DNA from: CAIMUS01 sp046347625
GTDB lineage: Bacteria; Pseudomonadota; Gammaproteobacteria; Competibacterales; Competibacteraceae
Reading direction: 5' to 3'
Assembly: GCA_046347625.1 (NCBI GenBank)
Contig: JAXMFU010000002.1
Span: forward strand, 1,439,459 to 1,503,458
Length of the DNA: 64,000 nt
Shown: positions 27,982-37,900 of the stretch, one piece after another
Layout: every line of letters starts with the position of its first letter
Position numbering within the stretch: the stretch's first letter is position 1
Made by a program: the position numbers and the translations under genes
The notes under the pieces: generated by a model
What the model was told of the DNA's origin: nothing
The model's database searches: none
What the model saw: the letters and a program-made list of their open reading frames with translations, nothing else

Positions 27982-30900
27982 ATGAGTGATTCGGACAACG
28001 TCGAAAACGAAGCCGGGCGGGCGGGTGTGGTTGGCCCCAGCGGCAACGAAATTAAAGACAAGCTGGCTCCCTATATCTGCAACGGCATACTGGCCATTGG
28101 CAAGGACAACCAACTGGGATCGTCACGGTTGAACGCGCTATTGTCCACCTGGTTCGGTGGCACACTCACCGCTAAGGTGGGCGATGCCCAAGTGAACACC
28201 GCTTCGGTGGTATTCGAAAACACCGACCTGAGCACTGCGGGTTTCACCCTCTATTCCAAGGCTACGGCGGTCAAAGCGCGCCTGACTTTCACCGCCGGCA
28301 GCGACGGGGCTATCGACTGTAGCGTCGCTGCAGCCATGCCAATCGGCTATACCCTGACCGACAGCTTCGCCAAAATCCCGGCCTATAGTCCGCTGGCCCA
28401 ATTGAAGCTGATAGCGGCGTTGTTCACCGTCGCTTCGGCGGCGGAAACCGTTGTTGCCCAGTTCGCCGGCACCGTGCCCACTGAGGAATCGACATTTGAG
28501 TCGTTCGCGTGGCTATTCGGTAAAGAAGTGACAGTAACGGGTAAGGTCAGCTTTAAATATGACCTGCCGGTTTTCACCCTGCAGAGTCAGCCGGTGAAGA
28601 GTCCGCAGGTTGTCAGCGGCTTCGAATTGAACGTGACGCTGAACTTGCGCTGTACCCCGGCAACTATCCTTGCCTCCGATGGCAGCCGTCCGCTGTTAGC
28701 CGTCGCTGACCTGACCTGCGCCCTGGTGGCTAATGATGTGGAACTGCCGGTGTCGATCGGCATTCTCGGCAAGGGACGGCCATACTATCCGGTATCGCTG
28801 GACAGGTCGAAGCCAGCAACGTCCATCACCTCACTCGACCAGTTGAAGGGTTTTACTGGTGGGAAATCGCCGGCCGACCTGCTCACTACTGATACGCCTA
28901 TCGGCAGGTTATCGCTGGATAATGTCAGCGTGATGTTGGAACTGCCCAGATTGCCCGACGGAAGCATCGGCACGCCCCGCCTGAGCAACTTTAGCCTGAC
29001 CGTCGGGCTTGGCACTGACTGGTGGATCATCCCCAACGTACTCGAGCTGAAAGGGCTGCAGGCCTGCATCATGGCGCCCAACCTGTTCGGCGGGGGCGCC
29101 GGCGGGGGCGCGGGGAACATGGTCCAGGTGGCGGTGAACGCCAGCCTGAAGCTTGGCAATGCCGAACTAATCGCCGCCGTCCTCTATCCCGATAAGGTGG
29201 TCGGCATTGGGCTAGCACCTGGCGCCACGGTGAGCATTAATGACTTCCTGGGCACCTTCGCCCAAGGGCTAAAGCTGCCAGGCAATGGCGACCTGACCGT
29301 CACCAAGTTGTCGGCAATGGCCGACATCGGTCACAAAAGCTACAGTCTGCAATGCGCCGCCGATGGCAATCTCAGCATTATCAAAGGCTTTGTCCTCAAT
29401 GAGATCGAGATTGCGCTAACCTATTCCGATGGCAGCTTGAGCGAATTTCAATTCGGCAGCCGGTTCTCGATCGCAGAGACCCTGCTGTATCTGGGCGTTA
29501 TCCGCTGCGAGGGCGGTTGGGTGCTATCAGGCGGCACCGACCACAGTGGCCAGGGTATCAAGCTGTCGTCGCTGATAACCGACCTGCTCAAGATCTTCGA
29601 GATCCAACTGCCGACGGATCTGCCAGCCATCGTGCTGAGCGACCTGGAGATGCAAGAGTACAAGACCGCCGACGGCAGCTTCCGCTTCCTGGCCACTATT
29701 CAGTACGTCAACGAGGGCGATCCGATCCTCAAGCGCATCGTCGGCTCGATTGAAATCGGCTGTTCCGGCACACCGAAAAAGACGTGGACCGGTTCGGTGA
29801 GTGGTGCCATCGAGGTCGGCGCCAACCAGTTCGGTGTCAAATACGACTTCAATAAGACCAAGACCTTGGAACTGTCCTGGACTGCTACCGGCGATGCCAC
29901 CGTAGGAATCGGTGACCTTTGCAGTCTATTCGACCTGTCAGTACCCACAATCCCGCAAGATCTCGACCTTGGGCTGAAGAAGGTTCTGGGCGAGTACAAC
30001 ATCACCGATAACAGGCTGCTGCTGGAATGCGAGTCGAAGAATTACGGTAAATCAATTTTCGCCGCCTTTAAAGAGAAGAGAAATGGCAGTAAAGAAGAGA
30101 AATGGCAGTTCTACTTCGGACTGGCCGCGGCGAATCCAATCACTCTTTCCCAACTGCCGCTGGTCGGTTCCGAGATTGCCAGGTTCGGCCAGGTTGCGCT
30201 CGAAGATATCGCCGTGGAGGTATCTGTTCCGCCGCTAACTGCCACGCAGGCACAGAAGATTTCCAATAAAATCCCAGCAGACTACCCGCGGCCGCCGGCT
30301 GATGGCCTGACTGACAAGGTGGCGCTCAGCCTGGTATTCGATGCCGATGGCAACAAGACCCCGATCAGCTTCAGCGTCGGTTCAAAACCCTCCCCAGCGC
30401 CCAAGCGGAGGCTCAAGTCAGCGCCGGCATTACCCGCTGCGCTGCGCGCGACCGCGGACGCGCCCGCCACCGCGTCCGACAGCACCACATGGTTCGCAGT
30501 GCAGAAGAGCATCGGACCTGTCTCGATCCAGAAGGTTGGCGTCCGCTATGCCGATTCCAAGCTCTGGGCGTTGATGAACGCCTCGTTCTCGCTGGGCGGA
30601 CTTCAGATCGGACTGATGGGGCTGGGCATGGGATCGCCGCTCACCACGTTTCAACCCAGCTTCACCGTCTCCGGCATCACCGCCTCACTCAAGGTAGGCG
30701 AGGTGGCATTCTCAGGTGCGCTCACCGGTAAGATCGATCCGGTGGACCTCTATGGCGAGTTTTCTCTCCAACTCGGCAATGTCTCACTGGGCGCGTTCGC
30801 AGGCTACGCTGACTATCAAAAGCATCCTTCGTTCTTCCTCTATGCCACGCTCAACGCCCCGTTGGGCGGCCCCGCTTACTTCTTCGTGACCGGCCTCGCC

Positions 30901-32724
30901 GCCGGTTTCGGCGTCAACCGCCAGCTCGTCGTGCCCGATGTGAGCGGTGTCAACACCTTCCCGCTGGTGCAATGGGCGGTGGGAACGAAAACCCCAGGCG
31001 CTTCCATCAAGGCGGCGATGAACACGCTGAGCGAGTCCGGCGTCATCGCGCCCAGCATCGGCCAATACTGGATGGCGGCGGGGCTGCGCTTCAGGAGCGT
31101 CGAGTTGCTCGACACCGTCGCGCTCGTCACTGTCTCCCTCGGCAAGCCCTTCGAACTCAACCTCCTGGGACTCTCGACACTATCGCTGCCGCCCCCACCT
31201 CCCGGCGGGGCGTCCGCCATCGAACCGTTCGCCGTTGCTCAATTGGCGCTCAAAGCCTCATTCGTACCTTCGGAGGGTGTGCTGGCGATCACGGGCCAAC
31301 TCACCAGCGCGTCCTATGTGCTATCCAAGGATTGCCACATTACCGGCGGTTTTGCCTTCTATCTGTGGTTCACGGGCGACCATGCCGGCGACTTCGTCGT
31401 GTCATTCGGCGGCTACAGCAACAAGTTCAAGAAACCCGATCATTATCCTGCGGTCCCCCGGCTGGGTCTGAGTTGGCAGGTCAATCCCAACCTGTCGATC
31501 ACCGGCGGCTTATATTTCGCGATCACGCCGAGCGCGGTGCTGGCGGGTGGCAGCCTGAAGGCGGTGTGGCAGAGCGACACCATCAGGGCCTGGTTCAACC
31601 TGGAGGTGGACTTCCTCCTCGTGTTCCAGCCGCTGCATTATTACCTCACGGCCTCAATCGAATTGGGCGTCTCGGCTTTGATCGACCTGAAGTTCACCAA
31701 AAAACGCTTTACCACTCAACTCGGTGTCCTCGCTGAGATCTGGGGGCCGGACTTCTCGGGTGAGGTCCATGTCGATCTCCGCATCATCTCCTTCACCATC
31801 TCGTTCGGCGCCGCGCAACGCGGCGGTCTCAAGCCAGTGAGTTGGGAGGCGTTCGCCACCCAGCTGCTTCCCAAGAAGGCGCCGCCCCACGACAAGCGGT
31901 TGGCCCGGCGCCAGCGCACGGCGATGCGGGCGATCAAGTCCCAGGACGCGCTGAAGGACACCAACACGCCGGCGGTCCTGCAGATCAACGTGGTAACAGG
32001 CGTAGTCAAGAGTTTCACTGAGGACTCGACCGAACTCGATTGGCTGGTCGACGATCACAGTTTTCAACTGACCGTCGTCAGCAACATCCCTGTGAAGGAA
32101 CACACGTTCGGGAGCGGCAAGATCGAGCTGGCCCCCGCTGAGATGCAACCGCAGTCGGGTGGGAGGATGATCAAGCCAAACACGGATTTCGGCGTGGGAC
32201 CGACCGGCACGGCCTCGAAAGACTTTACTTCGTGCCTGACACTGACCATCGAATCGAAGGAGGACAACCATTTCCAGGCGGTGATGCAACTCCAGAACAT
32301 TTCCAAAGCGCTGTGGCAGAAGCGCGAATTCGACAAGAACGGCGTGCCAATCGGGGTCGATCCGCTTAACGACACGACCATCCCCAACGTACTCACCGGC
32401 TTCACGCTGGCGCCGAAGGCGCAACCGCCGGATCACCGCCTGTCGATCCAGGTCGAGAATCTACAGTACACGCGCTCCGGCGCTAGCCAGACACTGGCCT
32501 GGAGTAAGCCCGTCATCCAGCCGAGCGACCCTTTCAAGGACGAAACTGTCGCCGGCACGATCGGAGTGGAACGGGCCGCCGCGAACCGCTCGGCACTGAT
32601 CGCCGCGATCAACCGCGCGGGCTTCGCCGTCTCGAACCAGGTCGACGTATCAACACTGGCCAAGCAAGCGACCAATTCCCTGCTCGCACAACCCGTGCGA
32701 CGCTACCTTGGTGAAGCACGGTGA
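27982..32724 (+). CDS. giant DUF6603-type protein, 1580 aa
   Basis: The protein is beta-rich, with no signal peptide (MSDSDNVENEAG). Long runs of alternating hydrophobic strands suggest an elongated beta structure. The region from about 850 to 1340 (GPVSIQKVGVRY, then GGPAYFFVTGLAAGFGVN near 963) matches my recollection of DUF6603, a family of unknown function in bacteria and fungi. A Pro/Ala-rich linker lies near residues 795-830, and a basic stretch (KRLARRQRTAMRA) near 1305. The last 240 residues form a separate domain. A ribosome-binding site (GGTGAG) precedes the ATG. Probably a structural or scaffold component of the operon's product; no enzymatic motif is visible. Confidence 0.8.
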   Translation: MSDSDNVENEAGRAGVVGPSGNEIKDKLAPYICNGILAIGKDNQLGSSRLNALLSTWFGGTLTAKVGDAQVNTASVVFENTDLSTAGFTLYSKATAVKARLTFTAGSDGAIDCSVAAAMPIGYTLTDSFAKIPAYSPLAQLKLIAALFTVASAAETVVAQFAGTVPTEESTFESFAWLFGKEVTVTGKVSFKYDLPVFTLQSQPVKSPQVVSGFELNVTLNLRCTPATILASDGSRPLLAVADLTCALVANDVELPVSIGILGKGRPYYPVSLDRSKPATSITSLDQLKGFTGGKSPADLLTTDTPIGRLSLDNVSVMLELPRLPDGSIGTPRLSNFSLTVGLGTDWWIIPNVLELKGLQACIMAPNLFGGGAGGGAGNMVQVAVNASLKLGNAELIAAVLYPDKVVGIGLAPGATVSINDFLGTFAQGLKLPGNGDLTVTKLSAMADIGHKSYSLQCAADGNLSIIKGFVLNEIEIALTYSDGSLSEFQFGSRFSIAETLLYLGVIRCEGGWVLSGGTDHSGQGIKLSSLITDLLKIFEIQLPTDLPAIVLSDLEMQEYKTADGSFRFLATIQYVNEGDPILKRIVGSIEIGCSGTPKKTWTGSVSGAIEVGANQFGVKYDFNKTKTLELSWTATGDATVGIGDLCSLFDLSVPTIPQDLDLGLKKVLGEYNITDNRLLLECESKNYGKSIFAAFKEKRNGSKEEKWQFYFGLAAANPITLSQLPLVGSEIARFGQVALEDIAVEVSVPPLTATQAQKISNKIPADYPRPPADGLTDKVALSLVFDADGNKTPISFSVGSKPSPAPKRRLKSAPALPAALRATADAPATASDSTTWFAVQKSIGPVSIQKVGVRYADSKLWALMNASFSLGGLQIGLMGLGMGSPLTTFQPSFTVSGITASLKVGEVAFSGALTGKIDPVDLYGEFSLQLGNVSLGAFAGYADYQKHPSFFLYATLNAPLGGPAYFFVTGLAAGFGVNRQLVVPDVSGVNTFPLVQWAVGTKTPGASIKAAMNTLSESGVIAPSIGQYWMAAGLRFRSVELLDTVALVTVSLGKPFELNLLGLSTLSLPPPPPGGASAIEPFAVAQLALKASFVPSEGVLAITGQLTSASYVLSKDCHITGGFAFYLWFTGDHAGDFVVSFGGYSNKFKKPDHYPAVPRLGLSWQVNPNLSITGGLYFAITPSAVLAGGSLKAVWQSDTIRAWFNLEVDFLLVFQPLHYYLTASIELGVSALIDLKFTKKRFTTQLGVLAEIWGPDFSGEVHVDLRIISFTISFGAAQRGGLKPVSWEAFATQLLPKKAPPHDKRLARRQRTAMRAIKSQDALKDTNTPAVLQINVVTGVVKSFTEDSTELDWLVDDHSFQLTVVSNIPVKEHTFGSGKIELAPAEMQPQSGGRMIKPNTDFGVGPTGTASKDFTSCLTLTIESKEDNHFQAVMQLQNISKALWQKREFDKNGVPIGVDPLNDTTIPNVLTGFTLAPKAQPPDHRLSIQVENLQYTRSGASQTLAWSKPVIQPSDPFKDETVAGTIGVERAAANRSALIAAINRAGFAVSNQVDVSTLAKQATNSLLAQPVRRYLGEAR

Positions 32725-32737
32725 CAGGAGCGAAGCG

Positions 32738-34918
32738 ATGCCCGACACCCTGATTAAGACCGTGACCTTCATCAGCCAAGATATCCCTCCCCTGAAGGCG
32801 GGCAAGTACAAGCTCGTCGCGCACCAGACGGTGAACCAGACGGCGCCTAACGATTTCACGGCCGAGCGGACCTTCGCCGTGGCGGGGAACCGCTTTCAGC
32901 TTGCGGGCGACGACATTGTCTCCACCTTCCCCCCCGCCAACGCCAATGGCGAGTTCAGTGGAGTGCTGCCACACGTCGTGCTCAGGCGTCCGGCGCTGCC
33001 GTGGCAGCGCAACTCGATGCGGTCCAAACCCAAGACGCCGTGGCTTGCGGTGCTGCTGTTCGCAGCAAGCGAGATGCCGGAGATCAAGACCGGCGCCGCC
33101 GCCGACGTCATTGCCGCCGGCGTGACCATTACGGTGAACGGCGCGCGCGTGACCGCCACCGGCAAGATGCCCAAAGGGGTCGTCTCCTATCCCGACATCA
33201 TCCCGCTCGATTATGGCCAGACTCCCGACAGTCCGTGCAGCTTCATCGACGTACCCGTGGCGACGTTTAACAACATCGCGCCCAGTGCGAACGATCTGTG
33301 CTATCTCGCGCATATCCGTGAGGTCGATACGTACGATACGGTCGACGATACCGAGCCGAGCAGACAATGGGCGGTGGTGCTCGGCAACCGGATCCCGGCC
33401 GCCAATAACGAGGTGTATGGCGTACTCGTGTCGCTGGAGAACATGAGCGATTATCTGCCGGACGATACCGGTAAACCCTCGCCCAAGCTGCCGGTGGGCG
33501 CGACCACGATCCGGTTGCTCACGTATGCCAACTGGCGGTTCTTCGCGAACAATCTTAACGAGGGTTTCCAGAACCTCGCCGAGAATCTGAACAAAGATGC
33601 CGGTGGGCGACTCGGCGTGACCACGATTCGGATCGACTCACTGGCCGCCAGCAAACAGGCGGTGAAGCAGGCTATCGACGCTGAAGCGTCGCAGCTTAGT
33701 CCCGCCGACGGCGATGCGCTGGTGCGGAATGCGCTCGCGCAGGGCTATGTGCCGCTCGATCATCATCTGCGTGACGGGGGTGACACCGTCTCCTGGTATC
33801 GGGGACCGCTGCTCCCCTATGGCGGCGCCTCCACCTTCGTCAAGGTCCCCGCTTCAGGACCCGATGCGCTGCTGCGCTACGATCCCCATACCGGTATGTT
33901 CGATACGAGTTACGCCGCCGCCTGGCAGCTCGGGCAGTTGCTGGCGCTGGAAAGCGCCAGCTATGCGACTGCACTCTATCAGTGGAAGAAAACGCAGGCC
34001 AAGGACCTCGTCACGAAGGATAGACAGGGTTTCCTGGCCGCTAATCTCTGCCAAGGCGCCGGCGGCGGCGCCGTCTTTACGAGTCTTATTTCGCCGCGTC
34101 CGGCGCTGACGGCGGAGTCGTCGGCTATGCCGGAAGTCATTACCAACTTCATTGGCCAACTTCGCTTGCTCGTCGGTGTGCCATTCGCCTGGATGGCGCC
34201 CGATGAAAGGATGCTGCCGCCCGAATCCTTCCGGCTGTTCTCGCTCGACCCCAACTGGATCGAGGCGCTGGTCGATGGCGCATTCAGCATCGGTCGCGCC
34301 ACCGAAGCCGAACTCAAGGCGGACAGGGAGCCGCACAAGATGCTCAGGAGTGCAAGCGCGGTCAAAGCGCGCATGCGGCGTATGAACGATCGCCGGCCGC
34401 TCCTGCACGCCGAGTCTTCGGACAAGGACGCACTCAAGACAGTGACGGGCGTGCTGCTGCGTTCACAACTCGTGCGCGGCTGGCCGCGGCTCAACATCAA
34501 CGGCTATTCCAGCTCCAAGGAATTACCTAAGTTGCGAATGACGCGGCTCTCTCCCGATGTGATGATCTGCCTGTTCGACGGCGCCGTTTCAACAGTCACG
34601 ATCCATGAGGCGCCCGAGCAGCTTCATTGCGGCGTCGAGCGTACGCTGGAGGGCGACGCCACGACGACGCTGCGCAAGGTGAGCGGCGCCGATGCCGGCC
34701 GGCAGTTGACCGACAACAAGGGCCAGCCGATGACCGTTGTGGTACCGCTACGTAAAGACGGCCAGACCCTGCAGGTGGCGAATGCCGCCCGGTCGGCGCA
34801 CACCAGACTCACCAAACTCACCGATTTTTCCAAGGAATTTTCCGCCTTCACCTCGGCCGAGTTCGCCCTCGAATTCATCAAGGGCGCGGTAGAGGTCGAA
34901 TTTGTGGTCCGCGACTGA
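32738..34918 (+). CDS. unknown 726-aa protein of the giant operon
   Basis: I choose the ATG at 32738 because GGAG at 32727-32730 sits 7 nt before it; the frame stays open to a GTG at 32708. The protein starts PDTLIKTVTFISQDIPPLKAG, with a beta-rich N-terminal domain. A central region from about 330 has FDTSYAAAWQLGQLLALES and later DERMLPPESFRLFSLD and WIEALVDGAFSIGR. The latter phrases recall large uncharacterised proteins in other bacteria that occur next to DUF6603 genes, but I cannot name a family. No signal peptide, membrane segment or catalytic signature is visible. It ends 9 nt before the next gene. Confidence 0.75.
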   Translation: MPDTLIKTVTFISQDIPPLKAGKYKLVAHQTVNQTAPNDFTAERTFAVAGNRFQLAGDDIVSTFPPANANGEFSGVLPHVVLRRPALPWQRNSMRSKPKTPWLAVLLFAASEMPEIKTGAAADVIAAGVTITVNGARVTATGKMPKGVVSYPDIIPLDYGQTPDSPCSFIDVPVATFNNIAPSANDLCYLAHIREVDTYDTVDDTEPSRQWAVVLGNRIPAANNEVYGVLVSLENMSDYLPDDTGKPSPKLPVGATTIRLLTYANWRFFANNLNEGFQNLAENLNKDAGGRLGVTTIRIDSLAASKQAVKQAIDAEASQLSPADGDALVRNALAQGYVPLDHHLRDGGDTVSWYRGPLLPYGGASTFVKVPASGPDALLRYDPHTGMFDTSYAAAWQLGQLLALESASYATALYQWKKTQAKDLVTKDRQGFLAANLCQGAGGGAVFTSLISPRPALTAESSAMPEVITNFIGQLRLLVGVPFAWMAPDERMLPPESFRLFSLDPNWIEALVDGAFSIGRATEAELKADREPHKMLRSASAVKARMRRMNDRRPLLHAESSDKDALKTVTGVLLRSQLVRGWPRLNINGYSSSKELPKLRMTRLSPDVMICLFDGAVSTVTIHEAPEQLHCGVERTLEGDATTTLRKVSGADAGRQLTDNKGQPMTVVVPLRKDGQTLQVANAARSAHTRLTKLTDFSKEFSAFTSAEFALEFIKGAVEVEFVVRD

Positions 34919-34927
34919 GGCGACAGC

Positions 34928-37900
34928 ATGGCAAAAACTGAAAAAAGACCCCGGACCTCCGCCGCCAGGAGCGGTACGCCGAAAATCGCGGCGGCCGATC
35001 GCGGTCTCGTCGTTCCGATTGATGTCGTCGCCTTCTGCGTAAGCGAATCCGACGGGAGCGAGCGCACAAACAAGGCCGGCTTCTCGGGCGCGACGATCGA
35101 CTATGGTAATTTGATTCCGAAAAATTCCGACGCTTATCTCGGCGCGAGCGCCCATCGATCGCTCGACCAGACGCCGCTGCACTCACTCGAAGCCGGCGTG
35201 CATCTCCATTGGGCGCTGCCTGACGCGCTCACCAGGGGAACGGCCGACGGGTCGGCATCGCTCGCCTTCCCGGCGGCGCCCAACCGCTGGCTCGTCACCC
35301 GCTTCGTGATCAACGGCGACAGGGTGACGCCGACCTCATTCGTGGTCGAGAGTGACGCCCTGTCGGAGAAGCAGCCCGATGGCCAGTATGCGCCGCTGAT
35401 GCCCATCCAGCAGCCCAATAACGACAAACCCGATTTCAGGTATCTGGGTCGGCGCTCGACACTCGCGGACTATTCGAAACGGCGGAGCGCGCTGGTGTTC
35501 GCCAAGGTGACCGGCGGCCCGCTCACCGCGGTCGCGAACGGTCTGCCGTCATTCGCCGCCTATTATCCCGAGAGCCGCAGTTCGTTTGGCTTTCTCGACA
35601 CGTTGAGCGATCTGAACGGCCCGGCGCAATTGATGTACGTGGTGACCGGTTGGTTCCAGCAGGAATCGGACGATCCTGTGCAGCGGGTCGCGAAGAAACC
35701 AAAGAAACAGGCCTTGGCCGGCTCCATCGGGAAGCCGCCCAGCCTCCCCTTGACCTATGGTTGGGCGGCCGGCGCCGATGAAGAATCCACACCCGCCTAT
35801 ACGCTCTACAGCGGCACGGTGCAGGCCGTGGCGTGGAACCGCAGCGGGTCCTATGTTCCTCATCCTGATCAGCAGCCAGTGATCACCGCAGAAGCGGCGA
35901 TCGCCAACACGCCGTCGGAGGCGCTTGCGGCCTATTTCCGCCACGTCCTCAACCAACCGTCAACGCCCTATTTCGAGCAGATCCTCACGGCATTTCAACA
36001 AGGCCAATGGGCCAAGCTAGTCGAGTCCGGGCCGGATATGCCCGCTCGGATTGCCGAGAGCCTGCACACCAGCCAGTTCCAGCGGATCGACTCGAACCAA
36101 CTATGGACCATTTTCCAGACCGATCCAGATGGCGCGATCCATGAGGCGATTGACTTGCCGCCGGGAATCGCCGGCGCGCTTCACGAGGCCAATCTCTGCC
36201 GTCAGCGGGAGCTCGCTGTCGCCAACCATGTCAGAACCTTTCAGTGGCGGGTGTTCACCGACTGGTATCGCTACTTCAGCGAGTCGGATTCAAATAAGAA
36301 AACGCTAATCTACAATCACTTTGGCAACGTGCTGCTGCCGGTTTGGGGGAGCGATTCTCAAGGGCTGAAGAAAGCGTGGCAGGATGCGAAGGCTGCCTGC
36401 GAAGCCAGCGACAAGGCGCTCGCCAGGCTCGTGAAAGATCGGTCTGACCTGTCGCTGCGCGAGGTTCCGGGTCCCCGCTACTGGCAGCCAACCGATCCTT
36501 CGCTCCTGCTCACCGGTAAGGATTTGGCGCTGTCGCCGCGCTATGGCGGCGACCGGGAGCAGTCAAAATCGGGCCTGCTTGACTGCCGGACTGCTGATGC
36601 GATCGTCACCGCCGTGAGCATCAAGGGCGTCCACCGCATCGCGAAAGACTACGCCGCGGTCACCCAACTCAACAGCAACGCCCTACCCTATAAAGACACG
36701 TGCGAAGCGCTGCTCGGCGAAGCGCTGCTGCTCGATACGTCCGTCGCCGCAGCCTGGTCCGGCGCTGCCGAAGCGACACTGCGCACCGCGCTCCAGGCGC
36801 TGCTCGCGGGCGAAACGCAATCCGAATGGACGATCGCGTCCGGCACGCCGCCATCACCGGTCGAGATCAACTGGTGGGAGGGCAAGAATCCCTGGATTCC
36901 GCTGTTCCTCCACTGGACGGCGGCTTTCGTGCCGCTCCAGCCGACGATCAGGAACCAGAAGCTGGAGCACTATGACCCCGCCTTTTTCACCGCCAATTAC
37001 GAAATCGACCTAAGCACAGGCAGTTTCCTCTCCTACACACCGAGCGGCGAGCAGGGCAGCATCTCCATCGATCCCGCCCAGCAAAGTTACACATCCACCT
37101 ATGAGGGTCAGGCGATCCTGTCGGACAAAGCGGTGGCGAATCTCGACACCGCGATTTCCACCCACCTCCAAGAGACGAGCGATGACACTTTCAAGACGCT
37201 CTTAAAGAAACTTAGGTCGCAACGCTTTGTCGTCCAGCCGCTGGCAGGGTTCACCGAGGCGCTTGTCAACCGCGTACTACAAGCGCAATGCGCGCTGGTG
37301 GCGCCGCCCAAGGCGAAGCTGGGCGCGCAGCAACTCACCCAGGAGGCGGCGTCGATCGTCGGAGATCGCTATTCGGTCGGCCCCAGCTTTAACACGCCGT
37401 ACAACCCGATCCGTGCCGGCTATCTGAAGGTTTCAGCTTTTGTGGTCGACACCTTTGGCCAGCGACGGCAAGTGAAAATTAGCAAGTTTTACACCGCCGA
37501 GTCGATGACAGTCGTGGACGATGATACCCAGTCCGGCATTGCCTATGTCGCGCCACGCATCGCGCAACCGAGCCGACTGGTTTTCGATTGGATGATGGCG
37601 GGCGCCCGGTCGATCACCGAGATGGCCCGGCATCCCACCGGCAGCCCGGTGTGCGGCTGGCTGCTGCCCAACTCTCTGACCCGCGGTTTCTTCCTGTATG
37701 ACAGTACGGGCAGGCCGCTGGGCGCGCTGCAACTGGACGGTGCGTCACCGCGCAAGGTCGTTTGGCAGAGTGCGCCCGGCGACAACGCGACGATCGACAA
37801 GCCAGTCGACCAGGCGCTGGCCGACGCCAATCCGCTGCTGCGGGAGCTGGCGCTCAGCCTTTCCAAGGCAACGTCCGATGATTTCCAAGCCTTCTTCCAC

